Shown here in pieces: positions 8,510-17,566 of a stretch of 64,000 bases of DNA. The stretch's first letter is position 1, and every line of letters begins with the position of its first letter. The notes under the pieces are model-generated. The model worked only from the letters and a program-made list of their open reading frames with translations, searched no databases and was not told the DNA's origin. Position numbers and translations under genes: made by a program. Source of the DNA: Niabella yanshanensis (GTDB lineage: Bacteria > Bacteroidota > Bacteroidia > Chitinophagales > Chitinophagaceae); NCBI RefSeq assembly GCF_034424215.1, contig NZ_CP139960.1, positions 4,340,001 to 4,404,000 of the forward strand, given 5' to 3'.

Positions 8510-9631
8510 TTACAAATAGCTAAGATTTGTTTTGGGCGTTAGCTCCAGAAGGGTTTCATACATCAGTTTGATCGTATTTTCAATATCATCTTTGTGAATC
8601 ATTTCCACGGTGGTATGCATATACCGTAATGGCATGGATATTAAAACCGACGGACAACCATCATTAGCGTATGCAAATGAATCGGTATCGGTGCCTGTGC
8701 TCCGGCTTAATGCCCGCCACTGTACAGGAATTTTTTGATCTTCTGCTACTTTTTCTACAAAAGCCAGCAACTTATTATGTATAGCCGGTCCGTATGCCAA
8801 TGAAGGTCCCTTGCTGCAGGCCACATCACCTTCTATTCGTTTATTGATCATAAAATGACCGGTATCGTGCGTTACATCCGTAACAATGGCTACATCGGGT
8901 TTAATGCGGCGGGCAATCATCTCCGCGCCACGCAGGCCGATTTCTTCCTGTACCGCATTGACTACATATAAACTATAAGGTAGTTTTTTCTTGTTTTCCT
9001 TTAAGAGGCGTGCTACTTCGGCAATCATAAAACCGCCAATACGGTTGTCAAAAGCACGACCTACATAAAAATCGTTAGCCAGTTCATCAAAACCATCCTG
9101 GTAAGTAACCACAGCGCCCACATGGATGCCCAGGCCTTCTACTTCTTTTTTACTTCTTACCCCGCAATCAATACATACATTTTCAACCTTGGGCTGGGTT
9201 TCGCTTTCCTTGCCAATACGGGTATGAATGGCCGGCCAGCCAAATACGCCTCTTACGACACCTTTTTTGCCGTGCACATTTACTCTTAGCCCGGGTGCAA
9301 TCTGGTGATCTACACCGCCATTACGTTTCAGGAAAATAAGGCCATTATCAGTAATATAATTAACAAACCAACTGATCTCATCGGCATGGGCCTCAATTAC
9401 CACTTTAAAAGGCTGACCAGGGTTAATGATACCTACCGCAGTACCATAAGGATCCACAAATTGTTCGTCAATATAGGGCTCCAGGTATTTCAACCAGAGC
9501 TTTTGCCCCCAGGTTTCAAACCCTACCGGAGAAGCATTATTAATATAGTCTTTCAAAAACGCCATGGACGCACCGGTAATTACCGGCCTGGCTTTCTCTT
9601 CTTTTTTCTTTGTATTCTTTGCTTTAGCCAT
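8510..9631 (-). CDS. M42-family metallo-aminopeptidase
   Basis: A 373-residue cytosolic dinuclear-metal peptidase of family M42 (FrvX/PepA/tetrahedral aminopeptidase type, often annotated as endoglucanase M). Metal and catalytic positions are visible: 'EAHADEISW' (His82, Asp84), 'GRAFDNRIGG' (bridging Asp195), 'AVQEEIGLRGA' (catalytic Glu229, Glu230), 'VTDVTHD' (Asp252) and C-terminal 'RYMHTTVEMIH'. M42 enzymes trim N-terminal residues from peptides. The N-terminus carries about 20 extra Lys-rich residues before the fold. The start is the ATG at 9629-9631. A TACGTTTG -7 element lies 18 bases upstream and a terminator follows, so the gene looks monocistronic. Confidence 0.93.
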   Translation of the reverse strand: MAKAKNTKKKEEKARPVITGASMAFLKDYINNASPVGFETWGQKLWLKYLEPYIDEQFVDPYGTAVGIINPGQPFKVVIEAHADEISWFVNYITDNGLIFLKRNGGVDHQIAPGLRVNVHGKKGVVRGVFGWPAIHTRIGKESETQPKVENVCIDCGVRSKKEVEGLGIHVGAVVTYQDGFDELANDFYVGRAFDNRIGGFMIAEVARLLKENKKKLPYSLYVVNAVQEEIGLRGAEMIARRIKPDVAIVTDVTHDTGHFMINKRIEGDVACSKGPSLAYGPAIHNKLLAFVEKVAEDQKIPVQWRALSRSTGTDTDSFAYANDGCPSVLISMPLRYMHTTVEMIHKDDIENTIKLMYETLLELTPKTNLSYL

Positions 9632-9648
9632 AATAACAGTATTAGCTT

Positions 9649-9656
9649 CAAACGTA
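9649..9656 (-). promoter_or_regulatory. -7 promoter element of the M42 peptidase gene
   Basis: Minus-strand TACGTTTG fits TAnnTTTG and would place the transcription start about 10 bases before the ATG. A TTG is present further upstream but at a spacing (about 27) longer than usual. Confidence 0.4.
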
Positions 9657-9769
9657 CAAGAAATTTTTCATTCATAAAACCTCCAATCCTTGTCTCCCTG
9701 TAAACCTTTCAACTAATCTCCGTGCAGCTTTTTTACGAAAACACTCGTCTGATAAAGAAAGAGAGTCAA

Positions 9770-10582
9770 ATGAAGCGATTTTTGTTACCTGTTATTTTAG
9801 CAGTTGCCTTATTTTTAGTAGATAATGTGGCACAGGCACAACGGGGACGTATTTATCGTGGTTACCCGGTGTATCGTAGCAGGCCCATGGTTTCGGTGGG
9901 TATCGGGGGCGTATTGGGCGGATATTATGGGCCGGGGGGTTGGAGAGGTTATGGCTGGGGACCAAGGGTGGGTGTAAATGTAGGTGTGTTAATACCACCG
10001 CCCGGCTCGTCCGTAAGAGGATTACCTCCGGGGGCTGTAAAAAGAGAAATTAACGGCATTACCTACTATTACCGGAATGATCTATATTTCCGCGAGTTGC
10101 AGGAGGGAGGCTTTGAAGTAGTAGAGGCTCCTATAGGAGCAACGCTCTATAGAATTCCTCCTGGCGCTGAGCTTAGAAAAATAGAAGGCAAATACTATTA
10201 TGAAAGGAATGGTACTTTTTACGCAAGAGAGACGGACAGGGATGGCCGTGTATGCTATACAATAGTTGGTAAAAATGGCACTTTAGGCAACGATACACCA
10301 TACGATGATGATACGTACAACGAACCGATTGAACGGGATAATGTTTACGACGATAACCGCCAGGAAGCTCCGGTGGTGAAGAATGGCAACGAGGCGCGCG
10401 AATCGGGAGAAGGCGCTTATTCTGTGAGGCCGCAGGTGGGTGACCGGTTTGAGCAATTGCCACGTGATAGCCGGGAAGTTAACAGGGACGGCAAAAAATT
10501 ATTTGTTTCTCCTAACGGGGTTTATTATAAAGAAGTAAAAGAAGAAGGGGCTATCGAATATGAGGTGGTAGATGTAAAATAA
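9770..10582 (+). CDS. Exported repeat protein resembling DUF6515
   Basis: About 270 residues with a signal peptide (MKRFLLPVILAVALFLV..., cleavage near 'AQAQRG'). A Gly/Tyr/Arg-rich segment follows, then three diverged copies of a roughly 40-residue unit. Each copy has a Pro-proximal start ('LPPGAVKREI', 'IPPGAELRKI', 'LPRDSREVNR'), a central aromatic 'YYYRNDLYF', 'YYYERNGTFY' or 'LFVSPNGVYY', and an acidic end. An Asp/Tyr/Glu-rich linker separates copies two and three. This resembles DUF6515-type proteins of Bacteroidota, whose function I do not know. The start is the ATG at 9770, after a purine-rich AAGAGAG stretch; the open frame extends upstream to 9722 without a better start. A terminator follows closely. 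Confidence 0.75.
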   Translation: MKRFLLPVILAVALFLVDNVAQAQRGRIYRGYPVYRSRPMVSVGIGGVLGGYYGPGGWRGYGWGPRVGVNVGVLIPPPGSSVRGLPPGAVKREINGITYYYRNDLYFRELQEGGFEVVEAPIGATLYRIPPGAELRKIEGKYYYERNGTFYARETDRDGRVCYTIVGKNGTLGNDTPYDDDTYNEPIERDNVYDDNRQEAPVVKNGNEARESGEGAYSVRPQVGDRFEQLPRDSREVNRDGKKLFVSPNGVYYKEVKEEGAIEYEVVDVK

Positions 10583-10617
10583 GTGAATATCCGTTGATTG
10601 TTTTTATTGTTAATTGT

Positions 10618-10643
10618 AACCGCCTGATGAAGGCGGTTTTTTT
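10618..10643 (+). terminator. Terminator of the exported repeat protein gene
   Basis: AACCGCC, loop TGATGAA, GGCGGTT, then a run of T. It lies 35 bases after the stop codon. Confidence 0.85.
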
Positions 10644-10659
10644 ACGGCTAAGTGATCTC

Positions 10660-11400
10660 CTATCTGAGATTCATTCTTGCACTTACCAGCACCTGTGCGG
10701 GGCGAAGCGTAAAGCGGGTGATATTGGTTTGAATAGCATTGATCAACACCTGCTCGTATTCTTTGGTATTCAGTATATTCATCCATTTTAACTCAAGATC
10801 AATTTTTCGCTTGCCTACCGTATGCCTGTAAGAAGCATCTACGAATTGATTATTGAATTGTTGCTGTGCTATGGTATAGCGATTCCGGTCTCCTGACAGA
10901 TTGAAAGATCCCTTTTCGGAAAGATAAAGACTGAGTTTAGCAGCCTGGGAAAGGGTATGGCTTAGGTTGTCGGAACCCCTGTCAACCCGCTTTGCATACC
11001 CATAGGCCATATTATAACCGGCTATCAGCCAGCTTAAAGAACTGTTCTCTATTTTGAGACTGGCGGTTTGATTGTGGTTGACGGCGGTAAACAGGTTATT
11101 ATTCAAGAGGTTCATCACTTCTGAGCCTGAATAATTATAAGCTACTCCGATATTAGTGGCAGCATCCTTTATATACTTGCTGAAATTCAAAAAGAGTGCA
11201 TGGGTATTGCCTGAATTATCCTGCAGAACAGCTGTGGATACCTGCTGCCCATTATCTGTAATTTGTCGCGATAACATGATATTAGAATTGTTATGGGCGT
11301 AGTTGTACCCCGCATAGTAAATTCTTGTAGGCAATACGGCCACCGGCGAAGATTTACGTACGAAATGTCGTAAATCTATTGAATGGTCAAAAATGTTTGC
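10660..11400 (-). pseudogene. Truncated C-terminal remnant of an outer-membrane beta-barrel protein
   Basis: This reading frame encodes only the end of a barrel: alternating beta-strand and turn segments rich in Asn, Tyr and Ser (for example 'YYAGYNYAHNN', 'NIGVAYNYSGSE'), finishing in 'LVSARMNLR'. This is the style of the C-terminal barrel of TonB-dependent or OMP_b-brl-type proteins. There is no signal peptide, carboxypeptidase-like domain or plug, and no ATG. The frame stays open 5' of the GTG at 11343 ('IDLRHFVRKSSPVAV') until it meets the gltD terminator. I infer a 5' deletion that joined the remnant to the end of gltD. An intact short gene starting at the GTG is the less likely alternative. 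Confidence 0.62.
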
Positions 11401-11401
11401 A

Positions 11402-11430
11402 TAAAAAATGGTGCAGTTGCCCGCACCATT
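11402..11430 (-). terminator. Terminator of gltD
   Basis: An AATGGTGC / GCACCATT hairpin with a short loop is followed on the minus strand by TTTTTT. It is about 25 bases beyond the gltD stop codon and marks the junction with the truncated barrel gene. Confidence 0.8.
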
Positions 11431-11455
11431 CTAAAACTCAAAATATGAACATTCT

Positions 11456-12961
11456 TTATTGAAAAGACATCAGGATAGAGCTTTCCTTGCTTTCGAGCAT
11501 GGATGAGCCCATTAAATATTCATCTACTTTTCTGGCGCACTCGCGGCCTTCGCTGATTGCCCAAACTACCAGGCTTTGCCCCCTACGCATATCACCTGCG
11601 GAGAATACTTTTGCCACATTAGTGGCATACTTACCTTCTTCTGCCTTTACATTCCCGCGGTTGTCAAACTCTACGCCCAGCTCTTCCAGTAAACCGGCCT
11701 GTTGCGGATGTACAAATCCCATAGCTAATAAAGCCAATTCACAAGGCAGTTCTCTTTCGCTGCCAGCTACCTCAGTGAATCTGGCAGGTTGCCCCGGAGC
11801 CGGAGTCGTCCATTCCAGGTCTACTACTTTTAATGCTTTGAGATTACCCTGGTCATCACCAATAAATTGTTTGGTAGCAATGCTCCAATGTCTTTGTGCG
11901 CCTTCTTCATGACTGGTGGTGGTTTTTAACAACATAGGGTAGGTGGGCCATGGCATGATATCGGTTCTGTCTTTAGGAGGCATAGGCAATAATTCGAACT
12001 GTGTAACAGATTTAGCTTTATGCCTGTTGCTGGTTCCAACACAATCACTACCAGTATCGCCACCACCGATCACTACTACATTTTTACCTGTTGCTACAAG
12101 TTCTTCTGATAAAATATTACTTTCTATATCTGCGTTGGCTAAAAAGTCTTTGCCTGCAACACGTTTGTTGTTTTGTTTCAGGAAGTCCATTGCAAAATGA
12201 ACGCCTTTTAGTTCACGGCCCGGAACGGGCAGGTCGCGTGGCACGGTACTGCCACCGCTCAGAACAACCGCATCAAACTGACGCATCAGGTCGCTTATTT
12301 TTACGTTCTTGCCTACGTTAGCATGGCACTTAAAAGTAATGCCCTCCTCCTGCATTAATGTAATACGCCTGTCGATCACCCATTTCTCCAGTTTGAAATC
12401 GGGGATACCATAGCGTAATAATCCGCCGGGTTGCTCATCACGCTCAAATACGGTAACCAGGTGACCGGCATAATTAAGCTGGGCCGCTGCGGCAAGGCCT
12501 GCGGGGCCGCTACCAATAACAGCCACTTTTTTACCCGTTCTTACATTGGGCGTTCTTTTCGTAACAAATCCTTTTTCAAAGGCTATTTCTATAATGTGCT
12601 TTTCTATTTCTTCGATAGCTACCGGCGGCTGATTGATACCTAACACACAACTCATTTCACAAGGCGCGGGGCAGATACGACCAGTGAACTCGGGGAAATT
12701 ATTGGTAGATGCCAGTATCTCATAAGCTTCGCGGTATTCTTTGCTGTAAACCGCATCGTTAAATTCGGGAATAACATTTCCTAAAGGGCAGCCGCTATGG
12801 CAAAAAGGAATGCCACAATCCATACAGCGGGCAGCCTGGTTATTTAGTTTTTCCTCTGGAAAAAGTTGTACGAATTCGCGATAGTGCTCTAATCTTTCTT
12901 CCACTGGTTTTTTGGAAGGCAGTTCTCTTGTAAATTCTAAAAATCCTGTTGGTTTACCCAT
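11456..12961 (-). CDS. gltD: Glutamate synthase (NADPH) small subunit
   Basis: A 501-residue flavoprotein that passes electrons from NAD(P)H through FAD to the large subunit. An N-terminal ferredoxin-like cysteine region comes first ('CMDCGIPFCHSGCP' near residue 47, then 'CPAPCEMSC'). The FAD-binding 'VIGSGPAGLAAA' at about 145 follows, then 'GGLLRYGIPDFKLEK', the NAD(P)H-binding 'VVIGGGDTGSDC' at about 295, and the closing 'FSAGDMRRGQSLVVWAI'. All are standard for GltD. The start is the ATG at 12959-12961. It lies 90 bases downstream of gltB on the same strand and is almost certainly co-transcribed, with its own terminator at the end. Confidence 0.97.
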   Translation of the reverse strand: MGKPTGFLEFTRELPSKKPVEERLEHYREFVQLFPEEKLNNQAARCMDCGIPFCHSGCPLGNVIPEFNDAVYSKEYREAYEILASTNNFPEFTGRICPAPCEMSCVLGINQPPVAIEEIEKHIIEIAFEKGFVTKRTPNVRTGKKVAVIGSGPAGLAAAAQLNYAGHLVTVFERDEQPGGLLRYGIPDFKLEKWVIDRRITLMQEEGITFKCHANVGKNVKISDLMRQFDAVVLSGGSTVPRDLPVPGRELKGVHFAMDFLKQNNKRVAGKDFLANADIESNILSEELVATGKNVVVIGGGDTGSDCVGTSNRHKAKSVTQFELLPMPPKDRTDIMPWPTYPMLLKTTTSHEEGAQRHWSIATKQFIGDDQGNLKALKVVDLEWTTPAPGQPARFTEVAGSERELPCELALLAMGFVHPQQAGLLEELGVEFDNRGNVKAEEGKYATNVAKVFSAGDMRRGQSLVVWAISEGRECARKVDEYLMGSSMLESKESSILMSFQ

Positions 12962-12970
12962 TTCTTATTT

Positions 12971-13047
12971 TAAAGTTTAGGTTCGAAGTTTAAAGTTTAA
13001 AGATTGCAAAGTAGGATGACCTTGAACCTTAAACTTTAAACCTTCAA
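12971..13047. repeat. AT-rich inverted repeat between gltB and gltD
   Basis: The spacer contains GTTTAAAGTTTAA (about 12988-13000) and its complement TTAAACTTTAAAC (about 13029-13041), inside longer imperfect arms that also share GGTTC/GAACC. The left arm itself holds repeated TAAAGTTTA words. The transcript could form a long A-U stem between the two cistrons. There is no T tract, so it is not a standard terminator. Confidence 0.6.
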
Positions 13048-13051
13048 CTAT

Positions 13052-16000
13052 TTACGCAATTTGTTTTTGTTCAATTTTAGCCTGCATGATCTTTTTATAC
13101 TCGCTAGGGTAAACCTTTACGAAATTTTTAAGTTGGTTGTCAAAATCATCCAGTACAAATTTGGCTACAGTGCTGTTGGTATATTGGAAATGTTTTTCTA
13201 CTTCCTGTTGTAAGAATGCTGCATCAGCACTATCCAGCGGATCAAGTTCCACCATTTCCATATTGCAGTTGCCTGCAAATTTCTGCCCTGCATCGTAGAT
13301 ATAGGCAATGCCACCACTCATACCGGCAGCAAAGTTGCGGCCTGTATCTCCTAAAATAATCGCGCGGCCACCAGTCATATATTCACAACCATGATCTCCT
13401 ACACCCTCAACAACCATGGTAGCACCGGAGTTACGTACAGCAAATCTTTCGCCCGCTTTACCCCGTATGTAAGCGCTACCGCTGGTGGCACCATAGAAGG
13501 CCACATTACCTATAAGGCTGTTATCTTCCGGTACAAACCCGGCTTTCTTATCAGGGTATATGATCAGTTTCGCACCACTTAAGCCTTTACCAAAATAGTC
13601 ATTGGCATCACCTTCCAGCTCCAGGGTAATCCCCTTGTTACAGAATGCGCCAAAGCTTTGACCTGCGGTACCTTTTAATTGTAAATGAATTGTGTCTTCA
13701 GGCAATCCTGCGTCACGGTATACTTTCGTTAACTCATGTGAAAGCACAGTACCCGCTGCACGGTCTGTATTCACAATATCAAAGGATGCTTTGACTGGCG
13801 TACCATTCTCTAGTGCAGGTTTTGCAGCTTCAATAAATTTCCAGTCAATGATGGTATCTAATCCGTGATCCTGCTCTTCGTAATTGTAAATGCCTACGCT
13901 TTCATCAGCCGGTTCTTTGTAAAGAATTGGAGAAAGGTCTAAACCTTTATATTTCCAATGATCAATACCCTCTCTGATTTTCAGCTCATCTACCTGGCCT
14001 ACCATTTCATTCACCGTTCTAAAGCCCAACTCTGCCATTAATTCGCGCATTTCCTGAACAATGAACTGGAAGAAGTTTACGACCGCATCTGCGGTACCGG
14101 AGAAACGTTTTCTCAGGTCCGGATCCTGTGTGGCTACCCCTACCGGGCAGGTATTCAGATGACATTTACGCATCATAATACAACCTTCAACCACCAGGGC
14201 CGCTGTTGCAATACCCCATTCTTCGGCACCTAATAAAGTAGCGATGACAATGTCACGACCCGAACGCATCTGGCCATCGGTTTGTAAAACCACGCGGCTG
14301 CGTAATTTATTTTTAACCAGGGTTTGCTGCGCTTCTGCCAAACCTAATTCCCATGGTAAGCCTGCGTGGCGGATAGAGCTTAAAGGAGAAGCTCCGGTTC
14401 CTCCATCATGACCCGCAATCAATACTACGTCTGCTTTAGCTTTGGTAACACCTGCAGCAATAGTACCTACTCCTGCTTTACTCACCAGTTTTACGTTGAT
14501 ACGTGCATGGCGGTTCGCATGTTTCAGGTCAAATATTAATTGTGCTAAATCTTCAATTGAATAGATATCGTGGTGAGGTGGAGGAGAGATCAAACCAACA
14601 CCCGGTGTAGAGTGCCTGGTGCGACCGATCCAGTCATCCACCTTGTCTCCCGGAAGCTGTCCGCCTTCCCCTGGTTTTGCACCTTGTGCCATTTTAATCT
14701 GTAACTCATCGGCTTCTGTAAGATACAGGCTGGTTACACCAAAACGTCCGCTGGCAACCTGTTTGATAGCGCTACGCATGCTATCACCATTTTCCATGGG
14801 TTTATATCTTGCTTCATCTTCACCTCCTTCACCGGTATTGCTCTTGCCACCCAGGCGGTTCATGGCCACAGCCAATGTGGTGTGCGCTTCCCAGCTGATG
14901 GAGCCAAAGCTCATAGCGCCGGTTGCAAATCTTTTATAGATATTTTCTGCCGGTTCTACTTCGTCAATAGAAATGGAGGGGCGGGAGCGTTTAAAATCAA
15001 ACAGGCTGCGAATGGTGATCGCTTTTTTACCCTGCTCGTCAATAACTTTCGTGTATTTTTTAAAGGTGTTGTAATCGCCCATTCTTGTTGAATACTGCAA
15101 CAGGTGAATGGTTTGCGGGTTGAACATATGGGCTTCCCCTTTGCGTTTCCACTGGTAAAAACCACCGGTAGGTAACTGGTCAACCGGTAATTTCTTGCGG
15201 GTAAAGCTGAACTGGTGTTTCGCCAGTGCCTCGCGCGCAATTTCATCCAGTCCCATACCTTCGATACGGGAAGTCGCATTGGTGAAGTAAGTGTTCACTA
15301 CTTCTTTATTTAAACCAATGATCTCGAAGATCTGTGCACCCTGATACGACTGCAGGGTAGAAATGCCCATTTTTGAGAACACTTTCAACAGACCGTCGCT
15401 TACTGCTTTGATGTAATTTTTATTAAGCTCCTCGATTGATTTATCGGTTTTGATTTTACCTGTTTCCTGCAGTAATTTAATGGTGGAGAAAGCCAGGTAG
15501 GGGTTGATGGCTGTGGCTCCAAAACCCAGCAGGCAGGCAAAGTGATGCACTTCCCACACATCGCCCGCTTCTACCACAATACCTACTTTGCCGCGCAGGC
15601 CTTTTTTAATAAGATGGTGATGTACGGCTGAAACCGCTAATAGTGAAGGTATTGCAGCGTGATCGCCATCTATCGCTCTGTCCTGTAACACCAAAACTTC
15701 GAAGCCATCATTTACGGCATCCTCCGCATAACGGCAGAGTCTTTCTAATGCACGACGCATAGAACCGGCTTTCCCATCGGCTACAAAATAGCACTGGATG
15801 GTTTTTGCCTGGAAGCTGCCCGTATCAATACTTCTTAATTTTTCTAATTCGTAGTTGGTCAACACCGGATGTTTCAGCGCTACCACATGGCAGTCCATTT
15901 CATCTTCAATTAATAAGCTGCCGTTATTGCCTACAAATGTAGCCAGTGACATTACCATTCGTTCCCGGATAGGATCTATAGGAGGGTTAGTTACCTGCGC

Positions 16001-17566
16001 AAATAATTGTTTGAAATAGTAGCTTAAGTGCTGTGGCTGGTCGCTCAGGATGGCTAAAGGTGTATCAACACCCATAGAGCCGATCGGCTCTTTACCACCG
16101 GTAGCCATTGGAAGAATGATGTTCTCTATATCTTCTGATGTGTAACCAAAAGCTTTTTGATATTTAAATATCTGGTCTGCACCCAGGTCGCTGAACATTA
16201 CGCGGGGCTCAGGCAGTTCAGTCAGTTTAATTTTATACTGATTCAACCAGTCTGCATAAGGTCTTTGGTTGCAAATATTGTTTTTTAATTCATCATCGCT
16301 GATGATGCGGCCTTGTTCCATATCTACGAGGAACATTTTACCGGGTTGTAAGCGGCCTTTTTCGATAATAGTGCTTTGGTCAACCGGTAATGCGCCTGTT
16401 TCAGAGCCCATGATAACCCGACCATCGGTAGTAACGCAGTAGCGCGAAGGGCGTAACCCGTTTCTGTCGAGTGTAGCCCCGATCATTTTACCATCAGTAA
16501 ATGAAATAGAAGCCGGGCCATCCCATGGCTCCATCAGGCAGGCATGAAACTCGTAGAATGCTTTTTTAGCCGGGTCCATTTCTTCGTTACCGTCCCATGC
16601 TTCAGGAATGAGCATCATCATAACGTGCGGCAGCGGGCGACCTGTTAATGCCAGCAGCTCGATCATATTATCCAGGCAGGCCGAGTCACTTTGGTCGTTG
16701 CTTACAATAGGTACCAGCATATCCATCTCCTCATCGGTAAATAAAGGAGATTCGAAGCTGGATTCAGCAGAACGCAACCAGTTCAGGTTACCTTGTAACG
16801 TATTGATCTCTCCGTTATGCGCGATAAAGCGGAACGGTTGTGCCAGCCTCCATGAAGGGAACGTGTTAGTAGCAAACCTGGAGTGTACCAGGCCGAAAGC
16901 ACTAACTGCACGTTTGTCAGACAGGTCGTCATAATACTCACGCACCTGGTGGCTGGTGAGCTGACCTTTGTATATTAAAGTACGGCAGGATAATGAAGTG
17001 ATATAAAACCCTATTGGATCTTTTTTCACCGCGTTGCCTGTAATATGTGTGGCATATTTTCGTAAAACAAACAGCTTTCTTTCAAATTCGATGGCTGTTT
17101 TTACATTGGCAGGGCGCTCAATAAAAACCTGCTCAATGGCCGGTTCTACATTTAACGCGCTTGGACCGATATCGGAATTGTTAACCGGAACCGAGCGCCA
17201 GTGTATGACGCGCATACCCATTTTTTCAGCTGCGCGATTAAAAATATCCCGGCACTCTTCACGCACCCTTAATTCTTTGGGAAAGAAAACCATACCTACG
17301 GCATACTCTTCGATTGCAGGAAGTGTAATGCCTAAATGTAATAATTCATCATAAAAAAACTCATGAGGAATCTGGATCATGATACCTGCACCGTCGCCGG
17401 TATTGGTTTCGCAACCGCAAGCACCCCTATGCTCCATATTTTCGAGAATGGTCAGCGCATCGGAAATGGTTTGGTGATTCTTGTTGCCTTTAATATTGGC
17501 AACAAAACCAATTCCGCATGCATCGCGCTCAAAAGATGGGTCGTAAAGACCTTTGTTTTCTGTCAT
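13052..17566 (-). CDS. gltB: Glutamate synthase large subunit
   Basis: A 1504-residue enzyme that turns glutamine plus 2-oxoglutarate into two glutamates. It begins with a short propeptide and the class II glutamine amidotransferase domain; the nucleophile is Cys17 in 'ERDACGIGFV'. The central domain and the FMN-binding synthase barrel follow, with 'GEGGEDEARY', 'KPGEGGQLPG', 'LISPPPHHDIYSIEDLAQLI' and 'GHDGGTGASPLSSI'. The 3Fe-4S ligands appear as C-x5-C-x4-C in 'CIMMRKCHLNTC'. The C-terminal GXGXG beta-helix ends the protein ('GAFCNKGITLELEGDANDY'). Length and order match bacterial GltB. The start is the ATG at 17564-17566. Upstream lies a structured leader (17598-17658), and gltD follows. 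Confidence 0.98.
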   Translation of the reverse strand: MTENKGLYDPSFERDACGIGFVANIKGNKNHQTISDALTILENMEHRGACGCETNTGDGAGIMIQIPHEFFYDELLHLGITLPAIEEYAVGMVFFPKELRVREECRDIFNRAAEKMGMRVIHWRSVPVNNSDIGPSALNVEPAIEQVFIERPANVKTAIEFERKLFVLRKYATHITGNAVKKDPIGFYITSLSCRTLIYKGQLTSHQVREYYDDLSDKRAVSAFGLVHSRFATNTFPSWRLAQPFRFIAHNGEINTLQGNLNWLRSAESSFESPLFTDEEMDMLVPIVSNDQSDSACLDNMIELLALTGRPLPHVMMMLIPEAWDGNEEMDPAKKAFYEFHACLMEPWDGPASISFTDGKMIGATLDRNGLRPSRYCVTTDGRVIMGSETGALPVDQSTIIEKGRLQPGKMFLVDMEQGRIISDDELKNNICNQRPYADWLNQYKIKLTELPEPRVMFSDLGADQIFKYQKAFGYTSEDIENIILPMATGGKEPIGSMGVDTPLAILSDQPQHLSYYFKQLFAQVTNPPIDPIRERMVMSLATFVGNNGSLLIEDEMDCHVVALKHPVLTNYELEKLRSIDTGSFQAKTIQCYFVADGKAGSMRRALERLCRYAEDAVNDGFEVLVLQDRAIDGDHAAIPSLLAVSAVHHHLIKKGLRGKVGIVVEAGDVWEVHHFACLLGFGATAINPYLAFSTIKLLQETGKIKTDKSIEELNKNYIKAVSDGLLKVFSKMGISTLQSYQGAQIFEIIGLNKEVVNTYFTNATSRIEGMGLDEIAREALAKHQFSFTRKKLPVDQLPTGGFYQWKRKGEAHMFNPQTIHLLQYSTRMGDYNTFKKYTKVIDEQGKKAITIRSLFDFKRSRPSISIDEVEPAENIYKRFATGAMSFGSISWEAHTTLAVAMNRLGGKSNTGEGGEDEARYKPMENGDSMRSAIKQVASGRFGVTSLYLTEADELQIKMAQGAKPGEGGQLPGDKVDDWIGRTRHSTPGVGLISPPPHHDIYSIEDLAQLIFDLKHANRHARINVKLVSKAGVGTIAAGVTKAKADVVLIAGHDGGTGASPLSSIRHAGLPWELGLAEAQQTLVKNKLRSRVVLQTDGQMRSGRDIVIATLLGAEEWGIATAALVVEGCIMMRKCHLNTCPVGVATQDPDLRKRFSGTADAVVNFFQFIVQEMRELMAELGFRTVNEMVGQVDELKIREGIDHWKYKGLDLSPILYKEPADESVGIYNYEEQDHGLDTIIDWKFIEAAKPALENGTPVKASFDIVNTDRAAGTVLSHELTKVYRDAGLPEDTIHLQLKGTAGQSFGAFCNKGITLELEGDANDYFGKGLSGAKLIIYPDKKAGFVPEDNSLIGNVAFYGATSGSAYIRGKAGERFAVRNSGATMVVEGVGDHGCEYMTGGRAIILGDTGRNFAAGMSGGIAYIYDAGQKFAGNCNMEMVELDPLDSADAAFLQQEVEKHFQYTNSTVAKFVLDDFDNQLKNFVKVYPSEYKKIMQAKIEQKQIA

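Noticed and set aside
10594-10791. 65-codon open frame on the plus strand after the repeat protein
   Set aside because: It runs through the terminator hairpin at 10618-10643 and into the antisense of the barrel remnant.
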